NCBI GenBank assembly: GCA_043101845.1
Contig: JBICHN010000002.1
Coordinates: 620,001 to 684,000, forward strand
Direction: 5' to 3'
From: JBICHN01 sp043101845
GTDB lineage: Bacteria; Planctomycetota; Phycisphaerae; Phycisphaerales; UBA5793
Length of the DNA stretch: 64,000 nucleotides
Shown: one piece after another, positions 42,458 through 50,410 of the stretch
Layout: each line of letters starts with the position of its first letter
Numbering within the stretch: the first letter of the stretch is position 1
Program-made: the position numbers and the translations under genes
Notes under the pieces: model-generated
What the model saw: only the letters and a program-made list of their open reading frames with translations
Databases searched by the model: none
What the model was told of the DNA's origin: nothing

Positions 42458-43183
42458 TCAGTGAGCAATGAACAGGAGGAGCGTCGCATAAGCTCCCGCT
42501 CCCGCGGCGAAGGCCCACCAGCGACTTTCGCGCTCCTCCGGCAGCTCTTCCTTGATGACATTCAACATGACGCCTCCGGCGAGAAACGCGACGGCGCAGA
42601 GCAGCGTCTCCGCCTCGACTGTCGTCAACAACGCGAGCGTCATTCCGGCGGCGATCGCCGCAATCAGTATCCATTTCCCGATCCGGTCGTAGGCGTGCCG
42701 ATGGTGCTCGCGAAGACCGAAGTCGTTGACAATGAAGTGGAGTCCCATGGCGAGCGTGTACCACGCGAGACTCAGTTCTGCGTGACGCTCCTCACCCGGC
42801 GGACGATCGACGAGCAGAAACGCGACGACCGCGTTGTAGAACGCGAACGAGCCGATATGGAGCCAGAACACAGAGTCGTCGCGACGAGCGTCCTCTGAGA
42901 CGCGGCATTGCGCCATTCGTTCGAGGCCGTAGAACAGGACGAATCCCCCAAGGGTCAGAAGCCAGATCAACCGGCCGGCGACCGCTCTGTTCATTGACTC
43001 GGCGACGACTTCGTTGTGGGCGGCGACCTCGGGGAGAAGATGAACGAATACATACGCCACGGAGATCCCGGCGAACGCAGAGAGCCACCGACTTCGCGGT
43101 CGCGCATGGAGCGCACGAAGTTTCGCCGGGAGGAGATGGCAGGCGGCGAGTACGACACCTGAGAGGAGTGAAACCCAGAGCAT
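42458..43183 (-). CDS. Polytopic membrane protein, weakly ZIP-like
   Basis: ATG 43183 has GGAGG eight bases upstream and gives 241 residues with about seven helices. HLLPEVAAHNEV in the second helix region and GLHFIVNDFGLREHHRHAYDR in a later loop place His, Glu and Asp residues near the membrane, somewhat like ZIP metal transporters, but the usual HSxxEG helix motif is not present. I would call it a membrane protein of unknown function. It probably forms an operon with the DUF421 gene. A strong terminator just upstream closes the preceding lipoprotein gene. Confidence 0.62.
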   Translation of the reverse strand: MLWVSLLSGVVLAACHLLPAKLRALHARPRSRWLSAFAGISVAYVFVHLLPEVAAHNEVVAESMNRAVAGRLIWLLTLGGFVLFYGLERMAQCRVSEDARRDDSVFWLHIGSFAFYNAVVAFLLVDRPPGEERHAELSLAWYTLAMGLHFIVNDFGLREHHRHAYDRIGKWILIAAIAAGMTLALLTTVEAETLLCAVAFLAGGVMLNVIKEELPEERESRWWAFAAGAGAYATLLLFIAH

Positions 43184-43254
43184 CAACTGATCCTCCGAAG
43201 TCGCGACAATTCCGATCGATGGGATGTTGAGAAGCCTACTCAGCTGGGACGACC

Positions 43255-43299
43255 AAAAAACAGGACAGGCGCTCACCCCGAAGGGTGAAGCGCCTGTCC
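43255..43299 (-). terminator. Strong Rho-independent terminator with UUCG loop
   Basis: On the minus strand, a stem of about 16 bp (43263-43278 with 43283-43299, one bulged base) is closed by a UUCG tetraloop and followed by six T residues (43255-43260). It lies about 65 bases after the small lipoprotein gene and before the membrane protein gene. It is the clearest terminator in the window. Confidence 0.9.
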
Positions 43300-43365
43300 C
43301 GGTAAGCGACCGGCCTGCCGGAAGGCGGGACCGATCGCGGAATCGCATCCGATCGACCGCATCAA

Positions 43366-43626
43366 TCAACCGTCAACCGGGTCGTCTTCTTCCTCTTCGT
43401 ACTCTTCGGCGGGATCGATGTCGATATCGGTCGGAACTTCAATCGGCTCCGTCTCAACATCAATCTCGGGCGCATCGACATCGACTTCAGGCATCTCGCC
43501 TTCGGTCATTTCGACTTCGGGCATCTCGCCCTCTTCGTAGTCGACATCGCATCCGAATCCGGCGAACGCAAGTCCACCGAGCGCGATACATCCGAGAAGC
43601 ACTTTCCATTCGCGTGATCGTCTCAT
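43366..43626 (-). CDS. Small acidic repeat lipoprotein
   Basis: ATG 43626 has AGGAGG at seven bases and gives 86 residues. A signal helix ends in the lipobox FAGFGC. The mature part of about 60 residues is almost only Glu, Asp, Val, Pro and Met in short repeats (EGEMPEVEM, EGEMPEVDVDAPEIDV), ending in a run of Glu and Asp. Such acidic lipoproteins occur in Planctomycetota and may bind cations at the envelope, an inference. A strong terminator follows, so it is a single-gene unit. Confidence 0.8.
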   Translation of the reverse strand: MRRSREWKVLLGCIALGGLAFAGFGCDVDYEEGEMPEVEMTEGEMPEVDVDAPEIDVETEPIEVPTDIDIDPAEEYEEEEDDPVDG

Positions 43627-43716
43627 GACAGATCCTCCTGAATCCAACGGGACAACGGGTCGCCGCCCTATCCCAATCCTTGAGCGTCGAAGCAACCCTT
43701 CGCGTTCCGCCTCTCG

Positions 43717-43872
43717 TTATAACACAACGAGGAGAGCGTGGATAAAGCCAGGCAGCCAGAACAGGATCGTGAGAATGATGTTGAGCACCAGGGTCCCACT
43801 CAATCCCGTCTGCAAACCTACGGCCAGCGGCGGCAAGAAGAACGCGAGGATGATGAGCAGTATCTTTTCCAT
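43717..43872 (-). CDS. YqaE/Pmp3-family small membrane protein
   Basis: ATG 43872 follows GAGGAG at nine bases and gives 51 residues. The protein is two membrane helices with the family signature FFLPPLAVGLQTG followed by LNIILTILFWLPGFIHALLVV. Pmp3/YqaE (UPF0057) proteins are stress-induced and influence membrane potential. It is a single gene between the udgX gene and the acidic lipoprotein gene. Confidence 0.92.
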   Translation of the reverse strand: MEKILLIILAFFLPPLAVGLQTGLSGTLVLNIILTILFWLPGFIHALLVVL

Positions 43873-43983
43873 TGACGCAAACTCCTCCCTGTCCACTCCG
43901 CAAGACTCTACCACCGCGATATGAGCCCCTCGTAAGAAAGCCGTGACGCAGCGTTCATGAAGAAGAATTCACGATCCCGCAGC

Positions 43984-45441
43984 TTAACGGAGATCGACCT
44001 GCCTGCCGATTCCCTCCAGATCAGCGACGAAGCGAGCGTAATTGGTCGCTCGCGCCGGCTCGGGGGTGCGGAGGATCGAAGACGGGTGAACGGTGATGAG
44101 GATTTTCGTCGAAGGACGCGTCGGATGCGGGAGCACGGCGCCCCGATTCTTCATGACGCGAAATCCTGCGCCAAAGAATGAATGCGCTGCGGTGGAGCCG
44201 AGGCACACGATCAAGGCCGGATCGATCACTTCGATTTCTCGCTCGAGCCAGGGCCTGCACGCGCGCATTTCGATCGCGTTTGGTTTCTGATGGATCCGTC
44301 GCTTGCCGCGAAGCGTGTACTTGAAATGCTTGACCGCGTTCGTGAGATAGAGCTCCGAACGCTCGAGCCCGGCGTCACGAAGCGCGCTCTTGAGTACCGC
44401 CCCGGCCGGACCGACAAATGGGCGGCCCGCCTGGTCTTCCTGATCACCTGGTTGTTCGCCGACGAGCATGACGGTGGCGTCGGACGGACCCTCGCCGAAA
44501 ACAACCTGCGAGGCGCACTCATGAAGCGCGCACCCCTCGCACCGGATCGCCGCGTCACGAAGCACCGGGAGCGAGCACCTCGCCTCGGGGATGAACGACG
44601 CGGCGCCCATTTCGTCGGTGACCGTTCGAGCGTGCATGTCGCGGACGCGTTGCGGCGCCTCGTCGAGGAGCTCATGGATGACACGAGCTTCGGGGAGCGT
44701 CGGCCAGTGCCGCGTCGGCATCTCGGCGATCATCGCCTTGAGCTTAATGCGCGCAGGATTGAAGATTGACCGGTAATAGCTGACCCAGAGTTCGTCGAGC
44801 CGATCGTCACTCTTTACAAGTGAAGCCGGCGCCCCTTCTCCGAATCGGAGCGACTCGCCGTCCCAATCGACCGATTGCAGTGGAGTGAAGATCGTCCAGC
44901 GCAGAACTCCGAAGCGGCGGGCGAAGAAGGGCGCGACAAGCGGGACGATGCGATGGTCGGGACGATGCCACGCTACGAATCGTTCCCCGCGATCTTCGTC
45001 AACATCCGGAACTCGGCGAAAGCGGACGAACGCCTTCATCTTGTGGCAGTCCCGGCGGACCGCCTTCTCGAGCAGGTGCAGCCGCCGCACATCTTCGTCC
45101 ACCTCGATGTCGAGAAGGCGGCGCTCCGAATTGCAGGTCAATCGCCAGAGCACGCGGTAGAGCAGCGTCCACCGCTCGGGATCACGATGGACGGCGACCC
45201 GTCGCGCGATCTCCTTGAACCGCCGCGGAATTCGAATTGGCCGCGCGTTCTCAGGGAGTGGCGTGGCGTCATCCTTTGGAAAGAGAGACGCCTCACCATC
45301 CGTCGAGTCGATCCACCAGACGGTCGCCGGATGTACGCCGTCACGGATCATGGACCGCGATTGCGCGACCCATCGCTCAAAATCCCCGGCGGGATCGACG
45401 ACAACGGGCGGCAAGCATTCTCCGCGTCGTCGGACATCCAT
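43984..45441 (-). CDS. UdgX-family uracil-DNA glycosylase fused to a DUF4130-type domain
   Basis: The 485 residues split in two. The N-terminal half (about 1-260) matches the DUF4130 (TIGR03915) DNA-metabolism domain (WTLLYRVLWRL, HKMKAFVRFR, FFARRFGVLRWTIFTP, SYYRSIFNPARIKLKAM). The C-terminal half (about 280-485) is a family-4-like glycosylase with iron-sulfur cysteines (C301, C304, C395, C413), VGEQPGDQEDQAGRPFVGPAG, and VHPSSILR. The KRRIH loop (380-384) is the UdgX feature; in characterised UdgX its histidine bonds covalently to the DNA abasic site. ATG 45441 overlaps the upstream rSAM stop by one base. The two genes form a known conserved pair. Confidence 0.92.
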   Translation of the reverse strand: MDVRRRGECLPPVVVDPAGDFERWVAQSRSMIRDGVHPATVWWIDSTDGEASLFPKDDATPLPENARPIRIPRRFKEIARRVAVHRDPERWTLLYRVLWRLTCNSERRLLDIEVDEDVRRLHLLEKAVRRDCHKMKAFVRFRRVPDVDEDRGERFVAWHRPDHRIVPLVAPFFARRFGVLRWTIFTPLQSVDWDGESLRFGEGAPASLVKSDDRLDELWVSYYRSIFNPARIKLKAMIAEMPTRHWPTLPEARVIHELLDEAPQRVRDMHARTVTDEMGAASFIPEARCSLPVLRDAAIRCEGCALHECASQVVFGEGPSDATVMLVGEQPGDQEDQAGRPFVGPAGAVLKSALRDAGLERSELYLTNAVKHFKYTLRGKRRIHQKPNAIEMRACRPWLEREIEVIDPALIVCLGSTAAHSFFGAGFRVMKNRGAVLPHPTRPSTKILITVHPSSILRTPEPARATNYARFVADLEGIGRQVDLR

Positions 45442-46715
45442 CAGAGTTCCCCGGTCTGCGCCGTCAGCGCGCCGTCGAAGAGTGTCGACTGCGTTGAACG
45501 GCTCGCGAGCCGCTCGCGCAGTCGCGGCGATTCGACTTCGGCAGCGCGGGGTGTCCAGTCGGCGGTCACGATAAACGCCTGGGCGCGCTTCAATGGAACT
45601 CGGAGTCGGCGAAGATCATCGAGTCGCAATCGCCGACTTGTACGGATGCGAAGGATGCGCCCGACATTGCGCACCCCGAGTCCCGGGACTCGGAGCAGCG
45701 CCGACCTCGAGGCGATATTGACATCGACCGGAAAGAACTCGCGATGTCGCAGCGCCCACGCCGTCTTCGGATCCACATCGAGCATGAGGTCGCGTTCGTC
45801 CGAAGTCGTGAGCTCGTGAGCCTTGAACCCGTAGAAGCGGATGAGCCAGTCCGCCTGGTAAAGGCGGTGCTCCCGCATGAGCGGGGGGGTCACGCTCGGA
45901 AGGAGCGCATCGGCAGCCGGAATCGGGCTGTAGGCGGAGTAGTATACCCGGCGTAAGCGCTGATTGCGATAGAGGTCGGACGCCGATCGAAGAATGTCGG
46001 CGTCCGTGGACGGCGACGCGCCCACGACCATCTGCGTCGTTTGTCCCGCCGGGGCGAACTTCGCTTCAGCACGGAGTGGTCGGCGGCGGCGTTTCGCTGC
46101 CTTTGCATCTTCGAGTGCCTGGTCCCGTCGTTCACGGATGCACGACATCGTGAGTTCGACCGTCTGTCGGGACTTCTCCGGGGCGAGGTTCCGGAAGTCA
46201 TCGTCAGTCGGGAGTTCGACATTCGCGCTGAGACGGTCGGCGTATCGCCCCGCGCGGTCGATGAGATCGTCAGACGCGCCCGGCGCCGCCTTGAGATGGA
46301 TATAGCCGAAGAACCGTTCTTCCTCCCGGAGTCGGCGCGCTACTTCCGAGAGCTGCTCCATGGTGTAGTCCGGCGACTGAATGATGCCGGAGCTGAGGAA
46401 GAGTCCTTCAATGTAGTTGCGCTTGTAGAATTCCGTCGTCAACCAGACGACTTCCTCGACGGAGAATCGTGCTCGCGGCGTGTCGCTCGAGATCCGGTTT
46501 ACGCAGAACTTGCAGTCGAAAATGCAGTAGTTCGTCAGCAGGATCTTGAGCAGCGATACGCAGCGGCCGTCGGGGGTGTAGGAGTGACAGATTCCGATGC
46601 CGTTCGTGTCGCCCAGCCCTTCGCCGCGATTACTCCGGTATGATCCGCTGCTCGCGCACGAGGCGTCGTACTTCGCCGCGTCGGCGAGGATTTCGAGCTT
46701 GCGACGGATGTCCAT
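45441..46715 (-). CDS. Putative DNA modification/repair radical SAM protein (UdgX partner)
   Basis: ATG 46715 has GGAGG six bases upstream and gives 424 residues. The SAM iron-sulfur motif is C64-x3-C68-x2-C71 (NYCIFDCKFC). The segments GICHSYTPDGRCVSLLKILLTN, FLSSGI, LSANVELPT and RVYYSAYSPIP fit the TIGR03916 family, which always travels with UdgX-type glycosylases. A helix-hairpin-helix (ASRSALLRVPGLGVRNVGRI, about 335-354) suggests DNA binding. The reaction is unknown. It is the first gene of the cassette, with a possible operator just upstream. Confidence 0.92.
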   Translation of the reverse strand: MDIRRKLEILADAAKYDASCASSGSYRSNRGEGLGDTNGIGICHSYTPDGRCVSLLKILLTNYCIFDCKFCVNRISSDTPRARFSVEEVVWLTTEFYKRNYIEGLFLSSGIIQSPDYTMEQLSEVARRLREEERFFGYIHLKAAPGASDDLIDRAGRYADRLSANVELPTDDDFRNLAPEKSRQTVELTMSCIRERRDQALEDAKAAKRRRRPLRAEAKFAPAGQTTQMVVGASPSTDADILRSASDLYRNQRLRRVYYSAYSPIPAADALLPSVTPPLMREHRLYQADWLIRFYGFKAHELTTSDERDLMLDVDPKTAWALRHREFFPVDVNIASRSALLRVPGLGVRNVGRILRIRTSRRLRLDDLRRLRVPLKRAQAFIVTADWTPRAAEVESPRLRERLASRSTQSTLFDGALTAQTGEL

Positions 46716-46748
46716 GCAGTCCTCCCTGGCGCCCTCCGGAGGGACCCT

Positions 46749-46783
46749 ATCATATACCGAACAGCCGCCGTTGGCGACTGTTC
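46749..46783 (-). promoter_or_regulatory. Possible promoter and operator of the rSAM/UdgX cassette
   Basis: On the minus strand TATGAT (46754-46749) can act as a -10 box, 33 bases before the rSAM start. GAACAG (46759-46764) and CTGTTC (46778-46783) are perfect inverted arms with 13 bases between. They cover the -35 region, the position of a repressor site. The arms recall parts of SOS boxes, but no consensus for this phylum was available. Confidence 0.4.
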
Positions 46784-46890
46784 GCTTGGTCTCGGAGTCA
46801 TTCCCTGATGCGAAGTCGGCGGAGGGCGCCGGCGGCGTTCCGTCGCATACAGTTTCGGCCCGCGAACACCTTCCCGGAGCGTTCACGACT

Positions 46891-47703
46891 TTGGCTCGAA
46901 ACCTTTTCCAAAATCGATCTCTCTCGGCGAGTCGCGGCTTCACGCTGATCGAGCTGCTCGTGGTCATCTCGATTATCGCGCTGCTCATCGGATTGCTGCT
47001 GCCGGCCCTGTCGCGCGCCCGTGAGACGGCGCGTGCCATGACGGGGCGGTCGGCGCTACGGCAGGCGATCATGGCGTACGGGTACTACGCGGATGACCAT
47101 CGCGACTGGCTCATGCCCGGCTACGCCGATTGGGTGGTCGTCGAGGACCGAAACGGCAACCGTCTTCGACCGCCGGTTTCGAATCGATATCCCTGGCGAC
47201 TCGTCGAGTACCTGAACTGGGAATGGGATGCGCTCTATTACGATGTGGAGCCGCCGGACGACGCGTATATTCGGAGCGTCTACCCCCGGTTCGGATTGAA
47301 CTCGCGATTCATGGGGGGAGATACCCGCGCCTACGGGTTCGACCCGAACGCCACGGCGGCCTGGGGTCCGTTCTATGCCCGTCGGCGCACGGATGTCCGG
47401 CTGGCGAGCGACCAGATCGTCTTCGCCGACGCGTTCAGCAGTGAAGGCGAGGGAGGATCGATGGATCCGAAGGCGGCGAACGGATTCTTCGAGATCCGCG
47501 CGCCCTTCTTCGGGGAGCGCGAATGGAACCTTGAGTCGCCGGACTCGGCGGAAGACCTCGGATATGTCGCCGCGAAGTGGAACGGGCGGTCGACGGTCGC
47601 CTTTCTCGACGGCCACGCCGATGCGCTGACCCATCGTGAGCTTGACGATATGACCCTCTGGGCGCCGTTGGCGTACGACCGGGAGTATCGGCTCGGTCGT
47701 TGA
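46891..47703 (+). CDS. Prepilin-leader (type II secretion pseudopilin-like) protein
   Basis: No ATG or GTG lies near the leader; TTG 46891 gives MARNLFQNRSLSASRG followed by FTLIELLVVISIIALLIG, a complete prepilin leader, and 270 residues. The body has an aromatic, acidic central region (YLNWEWDALYYDVEPPDD). The conserved ending WNGRSTVAFLDGHADAL matches its homologue at 22.8 kb. Export through the type II or pseudopilin path is expected. It is divergent from the rSAM/UdgX cassette and has its own hairpin terminator. Confidence 0.8.
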   Translation: MARNLFQNRSLSASRGFTLIELLVVISIIALLIGLLLPALSRARETARAMTGRSALRQAIMAYGYYADDHRDWLMPGYADWVVVEDRNGNRLRPPVSNRYPWRLVEYLNWEWDALYYDVEPPDDAYIRSVYPRFGLNSRFMGGDTRAYGFDPNATAAWGPFYARRRTDVRLASDQIVFADAFSSEGEGGSMDPKAANGFFEIRAPFFGEREWNLESPDSAEDLGYVAAKWNGRSTVAFLDGHADALTHRELDDMTLWAPLAYDREYRLGR

Positions 47704-47736
47704 CCCCCGCCTTCCCTCGAGTGGCGCAGAATGAAA

Positions 47737-47768
47737 CCGCCGCCGAATCGCAGAGCGATCGGCGGCGG
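47737..47768 (+). terminator. GC-rich hairpin after the pseudopilin-like gene
   Basis: CCGCCGCCGA (47737-47746) pairs with TCGGCGGCGG (47759-47768). The inner TCGC/GCGA extends the stem to 14 bp with one bulged A. It lies 33 bases after the stop and 31 bases before the end of the convergent DUF3618 gene. No T tract follows. Confidence 0.65.
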
Positions 47769-47799
47769 GCGTGTGGTGGGTTGCAGTGTCAAAGGTCGG

Positions 47800-48945
47800 T
47801 CAGAAACTCTGTCGTTCCCGATTCGACGGATTCGCTTTCTTGGTCGCTCGATCCCCGGCGTCGGACGCCTTGGTGACGCGACCTTCGTCCGTCGTCCGCG
47901 CATCGGTCGACGGGCGGTTCGTTCGATCGGCTGAATCCGATCGGTCCGCCGCCTTGGCCGAACCGCCTGCGGTTTCGCGCTTCTCCGTCTTCTTCGAATT
48001 CTCTTCGAGACGACGATCAATGCGATCCTCGACCTGCTTCTCGGCGCGGTCGATCGCTTCCGCGGCCTTTTCATCGGCCCGCTCGGCGACCTCGGTGGCC
48101 ATGTCGGCCGCCTGGCGGCGGAGCTTCTCGGCGGCGGGGCCGATGAGTTCCTCTTCGCGACGCGTCTTCGGCGTGAGGACGCCCGCGAGCGTGCCTGCGG
48201 CGAACGCAGCCATGCACATCGCGAACGGGTGCCGCTGATAGCTTTCCGAAGCGTACCGCCCGGCATAGGCGGCGTTCTCCTTCGTCGCTTCCCAGCCGTG
48301 CCGGCCGGCCTCGGCGACGCGGTGGCCCGCATGGGTCGCCGCGTCTCGGGTCGACAGCGCGGCGTGGCGCGCGGTGTCGCCGACATAGCTCGCCGCCCCG
48401 GCCGCCTTCGCGCTCGCGGTTGACGCGGCGTCGCGCACCGAACTCGAGGCGCTCGATGCCGTCTGGCGCGCGCTATCCCTGGCGTCGGTCGCGGCGCCCG
48501 ATGCCCGATCCTTCAAATCATGCGCCTTGTTCGACACCGAGGCGGCGCCTCGACGGATGGTGGTCGTGTCGCCGCTCTCACCCCGCGCTTCTTCAGCGAG
48601 GAGCCAGAGAACGCCAGCGCCAACCAGCGCCGCCGGAATCGGATGCCGCGCGACCGCGTTCCCGATTCGACTGGGGATCTCCATCGCCATGTCCTTGACC
48701 TCCCCGGTGTCGGTTCCGGCCGGAAGCTTCGAACTGACGAACGCCCAGATCTGATCGGACAGACGGTTCGGGTCGAGCTTGCGACCCAGTGCGTCGATCG
48801 TCTCGTCCATCTCGGCGCGATTGCGCCGAATTTCCGCCTCGATCTCTGCAGGCGATTCGTCGTGGTGGTGGCCGTCGTGAAGATGATGTCCGTCGCGTGT
48901 CGAAGTGGACACGCGGGAGTCATGCGTGGTGTGAACCTGTGTCAT
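47800..48945 (-). CDS. DUF3618-domain protein
   Basis: The 381-residue protein starts at ATG 48945 with a His-rich stretch. The DUF3618 signature follows (SPAEIEAEIRRNRAEMDETIDALGRKLDPNRLSDQ). A first helix is HPIPAALVGAGVLWLLAEE, then an Ala/Ser/Asp-rich helical repeat region like LEA or YtxH proteins (about 130-215), a second hydrophobic segment (HPFAMCMAAFAAGTLAGVL), and a charged C-terminal tail. These proteins are membrane-anchored coiled structures, commonly stress-related. It is the last gene of a three-gene operon, four bases after the holin-like gene. Confidence 0.85.
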   Translation of the reverse strand: MTQVHTTHDSRVSTSTRDGHHLHDGHHHDESPAEIEAEIRRNRAEMDETIDALGRKLDPNRLSDQIWAFVSSKLPAGTDTGEVKDMAMEIPSRIGNAVARHPIPAALVGAGVLWLLAEEARGESGDTTTIRRGAASVSNKAHDLKDRASGAATDARDSARQTASSASSSVRDAASTASAKAAGAASYVGDTARHAALSTRDAATHAGHRVAEAGRHGWEATKENAAYAGRYASESYQRHPFAMCMAAFAAGTLAGVLTPKTRREEELIGPAAEKLRRQAADMATEVAERADEKAAEAIDRAEKQVEDRIDRRLEENSKKTEKRETAGGSAKAADRSDSADRTNRPSTDARTTDEGRVTKASDAGDRATKKANPSNRERQSF

Positions 48946-48949
48946 AGTG

Positions 48950-49486
48950 TCAGACCTTCCTTTCCGCCCAGTTCTTCGTTTCGCGAAGACTGCGCTCGGT
49001 GCGCTCCGGACGGAGATTGCGCGGTTCGAGATCGTCCTGTCCCTTCTTCACCATGCCGTATCCCACGGCGACGGTGAGACCGCCGATGATGAGCGGGGCG
49101 AGCCATCCGGCGAGCATCGGATTGATGTCCATCGCCACCATCGCGGCGTACAGGCCGGCTGACAGCGCGAGAAGAAGCACCACGACGCCGGCGAACAGCA
49201 CGGCGCCCCCCGACGCGATCGAAATCGCCGCCCGCTTGATCTCAGTTGTCTTTTCGTTGAGCTCCGCTTTCGCGAGTCGGATCTCGTTCTGCACGAGGTC
49301 CATCGCTTCGTCCCGCAACTCCTTGATGAGCGATGTCAGGGGACGATTGATCGCATGATCTCCGTTCGATCGAACATCCTGGAGCGGCGCGCCGGGCGTC
49401 CGGTCCGCCGCCGTCGGTGGTGGCGGCGGCGTCGGAGTCGTCGCCGTGTGGGTGCGCGGAGTTGGTTTCGTTTCAAAGGTTGTCAT
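48950..49486 (-). CDS. Phage holin-family (YqjE-like) membrane protein
   Basis: The 178 residues start at ATG 49486, which overlaps the upstream stop by four bases, and GGAGG lies seven bases upstream. The N-terminal part is rich in Thr and Pro. Then comes LTSLIKELRDEAMDLVQNEIRLAKAELNEKTTEIKRAAISIASGGAVLF, split across an amphipathic helix and a membrane helix, followed by a second helix; this is the Phage_holin_3_6/YqjE plan. No phage genes are near. The YqjD/YqjE/DUF3618 set is a known cellular stress-type cluster. Confidence 0.88.
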   Translation of the reverse strand: MTTFETKPTPRTHTATTPTPPPPPTAADRTPGAPLQDVRSNGDHAINRPLTSLIKELRDEAMDLVQNEIRLAKAELNEKTTEIKRAAISIASGGAVLFAGVVVLLLALSAGLYAAMVAMDINPMLAGWLAPLIIGGLTVAVGYGMVKKGQDDLEPRNLRPERTERSLRETKNWAERKV

Positions 49487-50208
49487 TCTGAACCTCCCTG
49501 GTTCTTCCAGGCCGCGCCCGGTCGAAGCGGAGGCTCACTCTGCCAGCCAGCGTCGCTTCGCCCCGTGGCGGTGTCCTGAGTTCCGTAGTACGTCTGAGCC
49601 TGCGTTGACGGCGTGGCGCTCCGGTACCCGGCCGAACCGCCCGAGTACTCGGATTCGGGCTGGGACGCGCTGATGAATCGCCCGAAGGCAAGCCCTGCAA
49701 GCGCCGCGGCGCCGAGACAAACGGCCGGGCTCTTGCACGCGAGATCCCTCGCGTCCCGGGCGATGTCGTTCGCGTCGTGTTCGTCGAGATAATTTGCGAC
49801 ATCATCGAAGTACCGACGGGCGCCGTGGACATATGAGCCGACACGGGCGTCATCTTCCTCATCGAGTCGATCGCCCGCGGCGTCGAACGCCGAGCCGAAG
49901 CGGCGGATTTCCTCCGCGACCCGGCCCTTGCCGAGGTTCGCAGCCTCGTACGCCCGCCCCCGCAGCTCGTTCGCAGCGCGGCTGGCGGCGCCGGCGCTCT
50001 CCGACGCGCGAATGGTCTCGTGCGCCTGGGCCGCCTTCTCCTTCGCGGCGGCTTTCGTCGATTCAAGTTTGCTGGACGCCTTCGACTGAGTCGATGCGCT
50101 GCTGGCGGATCCGGAACCGGTGCTTGATCCGCTCGTGCGCGATCCGCCCACCGTGGTCGTCGAACGCGTTCGTTCGGACTCGCTCCTCTGATCGTGGTGG
50201 TCGTTCAT
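49483..50208 (-). CDS. Hypothetical stress-type membrane-anchored protein (DUF883-like layout)
   Basis: ATG 50208 follows AGAGGATGG and gives 241 residues. The N-terminus is rich in Ser and Thr. A coiled region (KAAAKEKAAQAHETIRAS to ANELRGRAYEAANLGKGRVAEEIRRFGSAFDAAGDRLDEE) leads to one helix (CKSPAVCLGAAALAGLAFGRFIS, about 165-185) and a Ser/Gly/Gln-rich tail. The layout resembles YqjD/ElaB-like DUF883 proteins that bind inactive ribosomes at the membrane, but the sequence is not a clear member. It heads the operon with the holin-like and DUF3618 genes. Confidence 0.72.
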   Translation of the reverse strand: MNDHHDQRSESERTRSTTTVGGSRTSGSSTGSGSASSASTQSKASSKLESTKAAAKEKAAQAHETIRASESAGAASRAANELRGRAYEAANLGKGRVAEEIRRFGSAFDAAGDRLDEEDDARVGSYVHGARRYFDDVANYLDEHDANDIARDARDLACKSPAVCLGAAALAGLAFGRFISASQPESEYSGGSAGYRSATPSTQAQTYYGTQDTATGRSDAGWQSEPPLRPGAAWKNQGGSE

Positions 50209-50410
50209 GTTGTTCCATCCTCTTCCGTGGATTGAAAATGTTCGTTCGCCATCTCGGTCTCGTGTGGATGGATGACGGGCGGCGCCGGGCCATAGAAACC
50301 GTCGCCTCCAGTCTGAGCGTCGCATCTACTTGTGAATCGAGACTGAAAGTGCGATGAATCGGCACTCATCGCGTCCGTCAAGCGGGTGATCTACGGGAGC
50401 GCCCGCATTC

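Noticed and set aside
48950..49486. Holin-family protein as a prophage trace
   Set aside because: The Phage_holin_3_6 family is mostly cellular YqjE-like, and the neighbours are stress-type membrane proteins with no phage structural genes.
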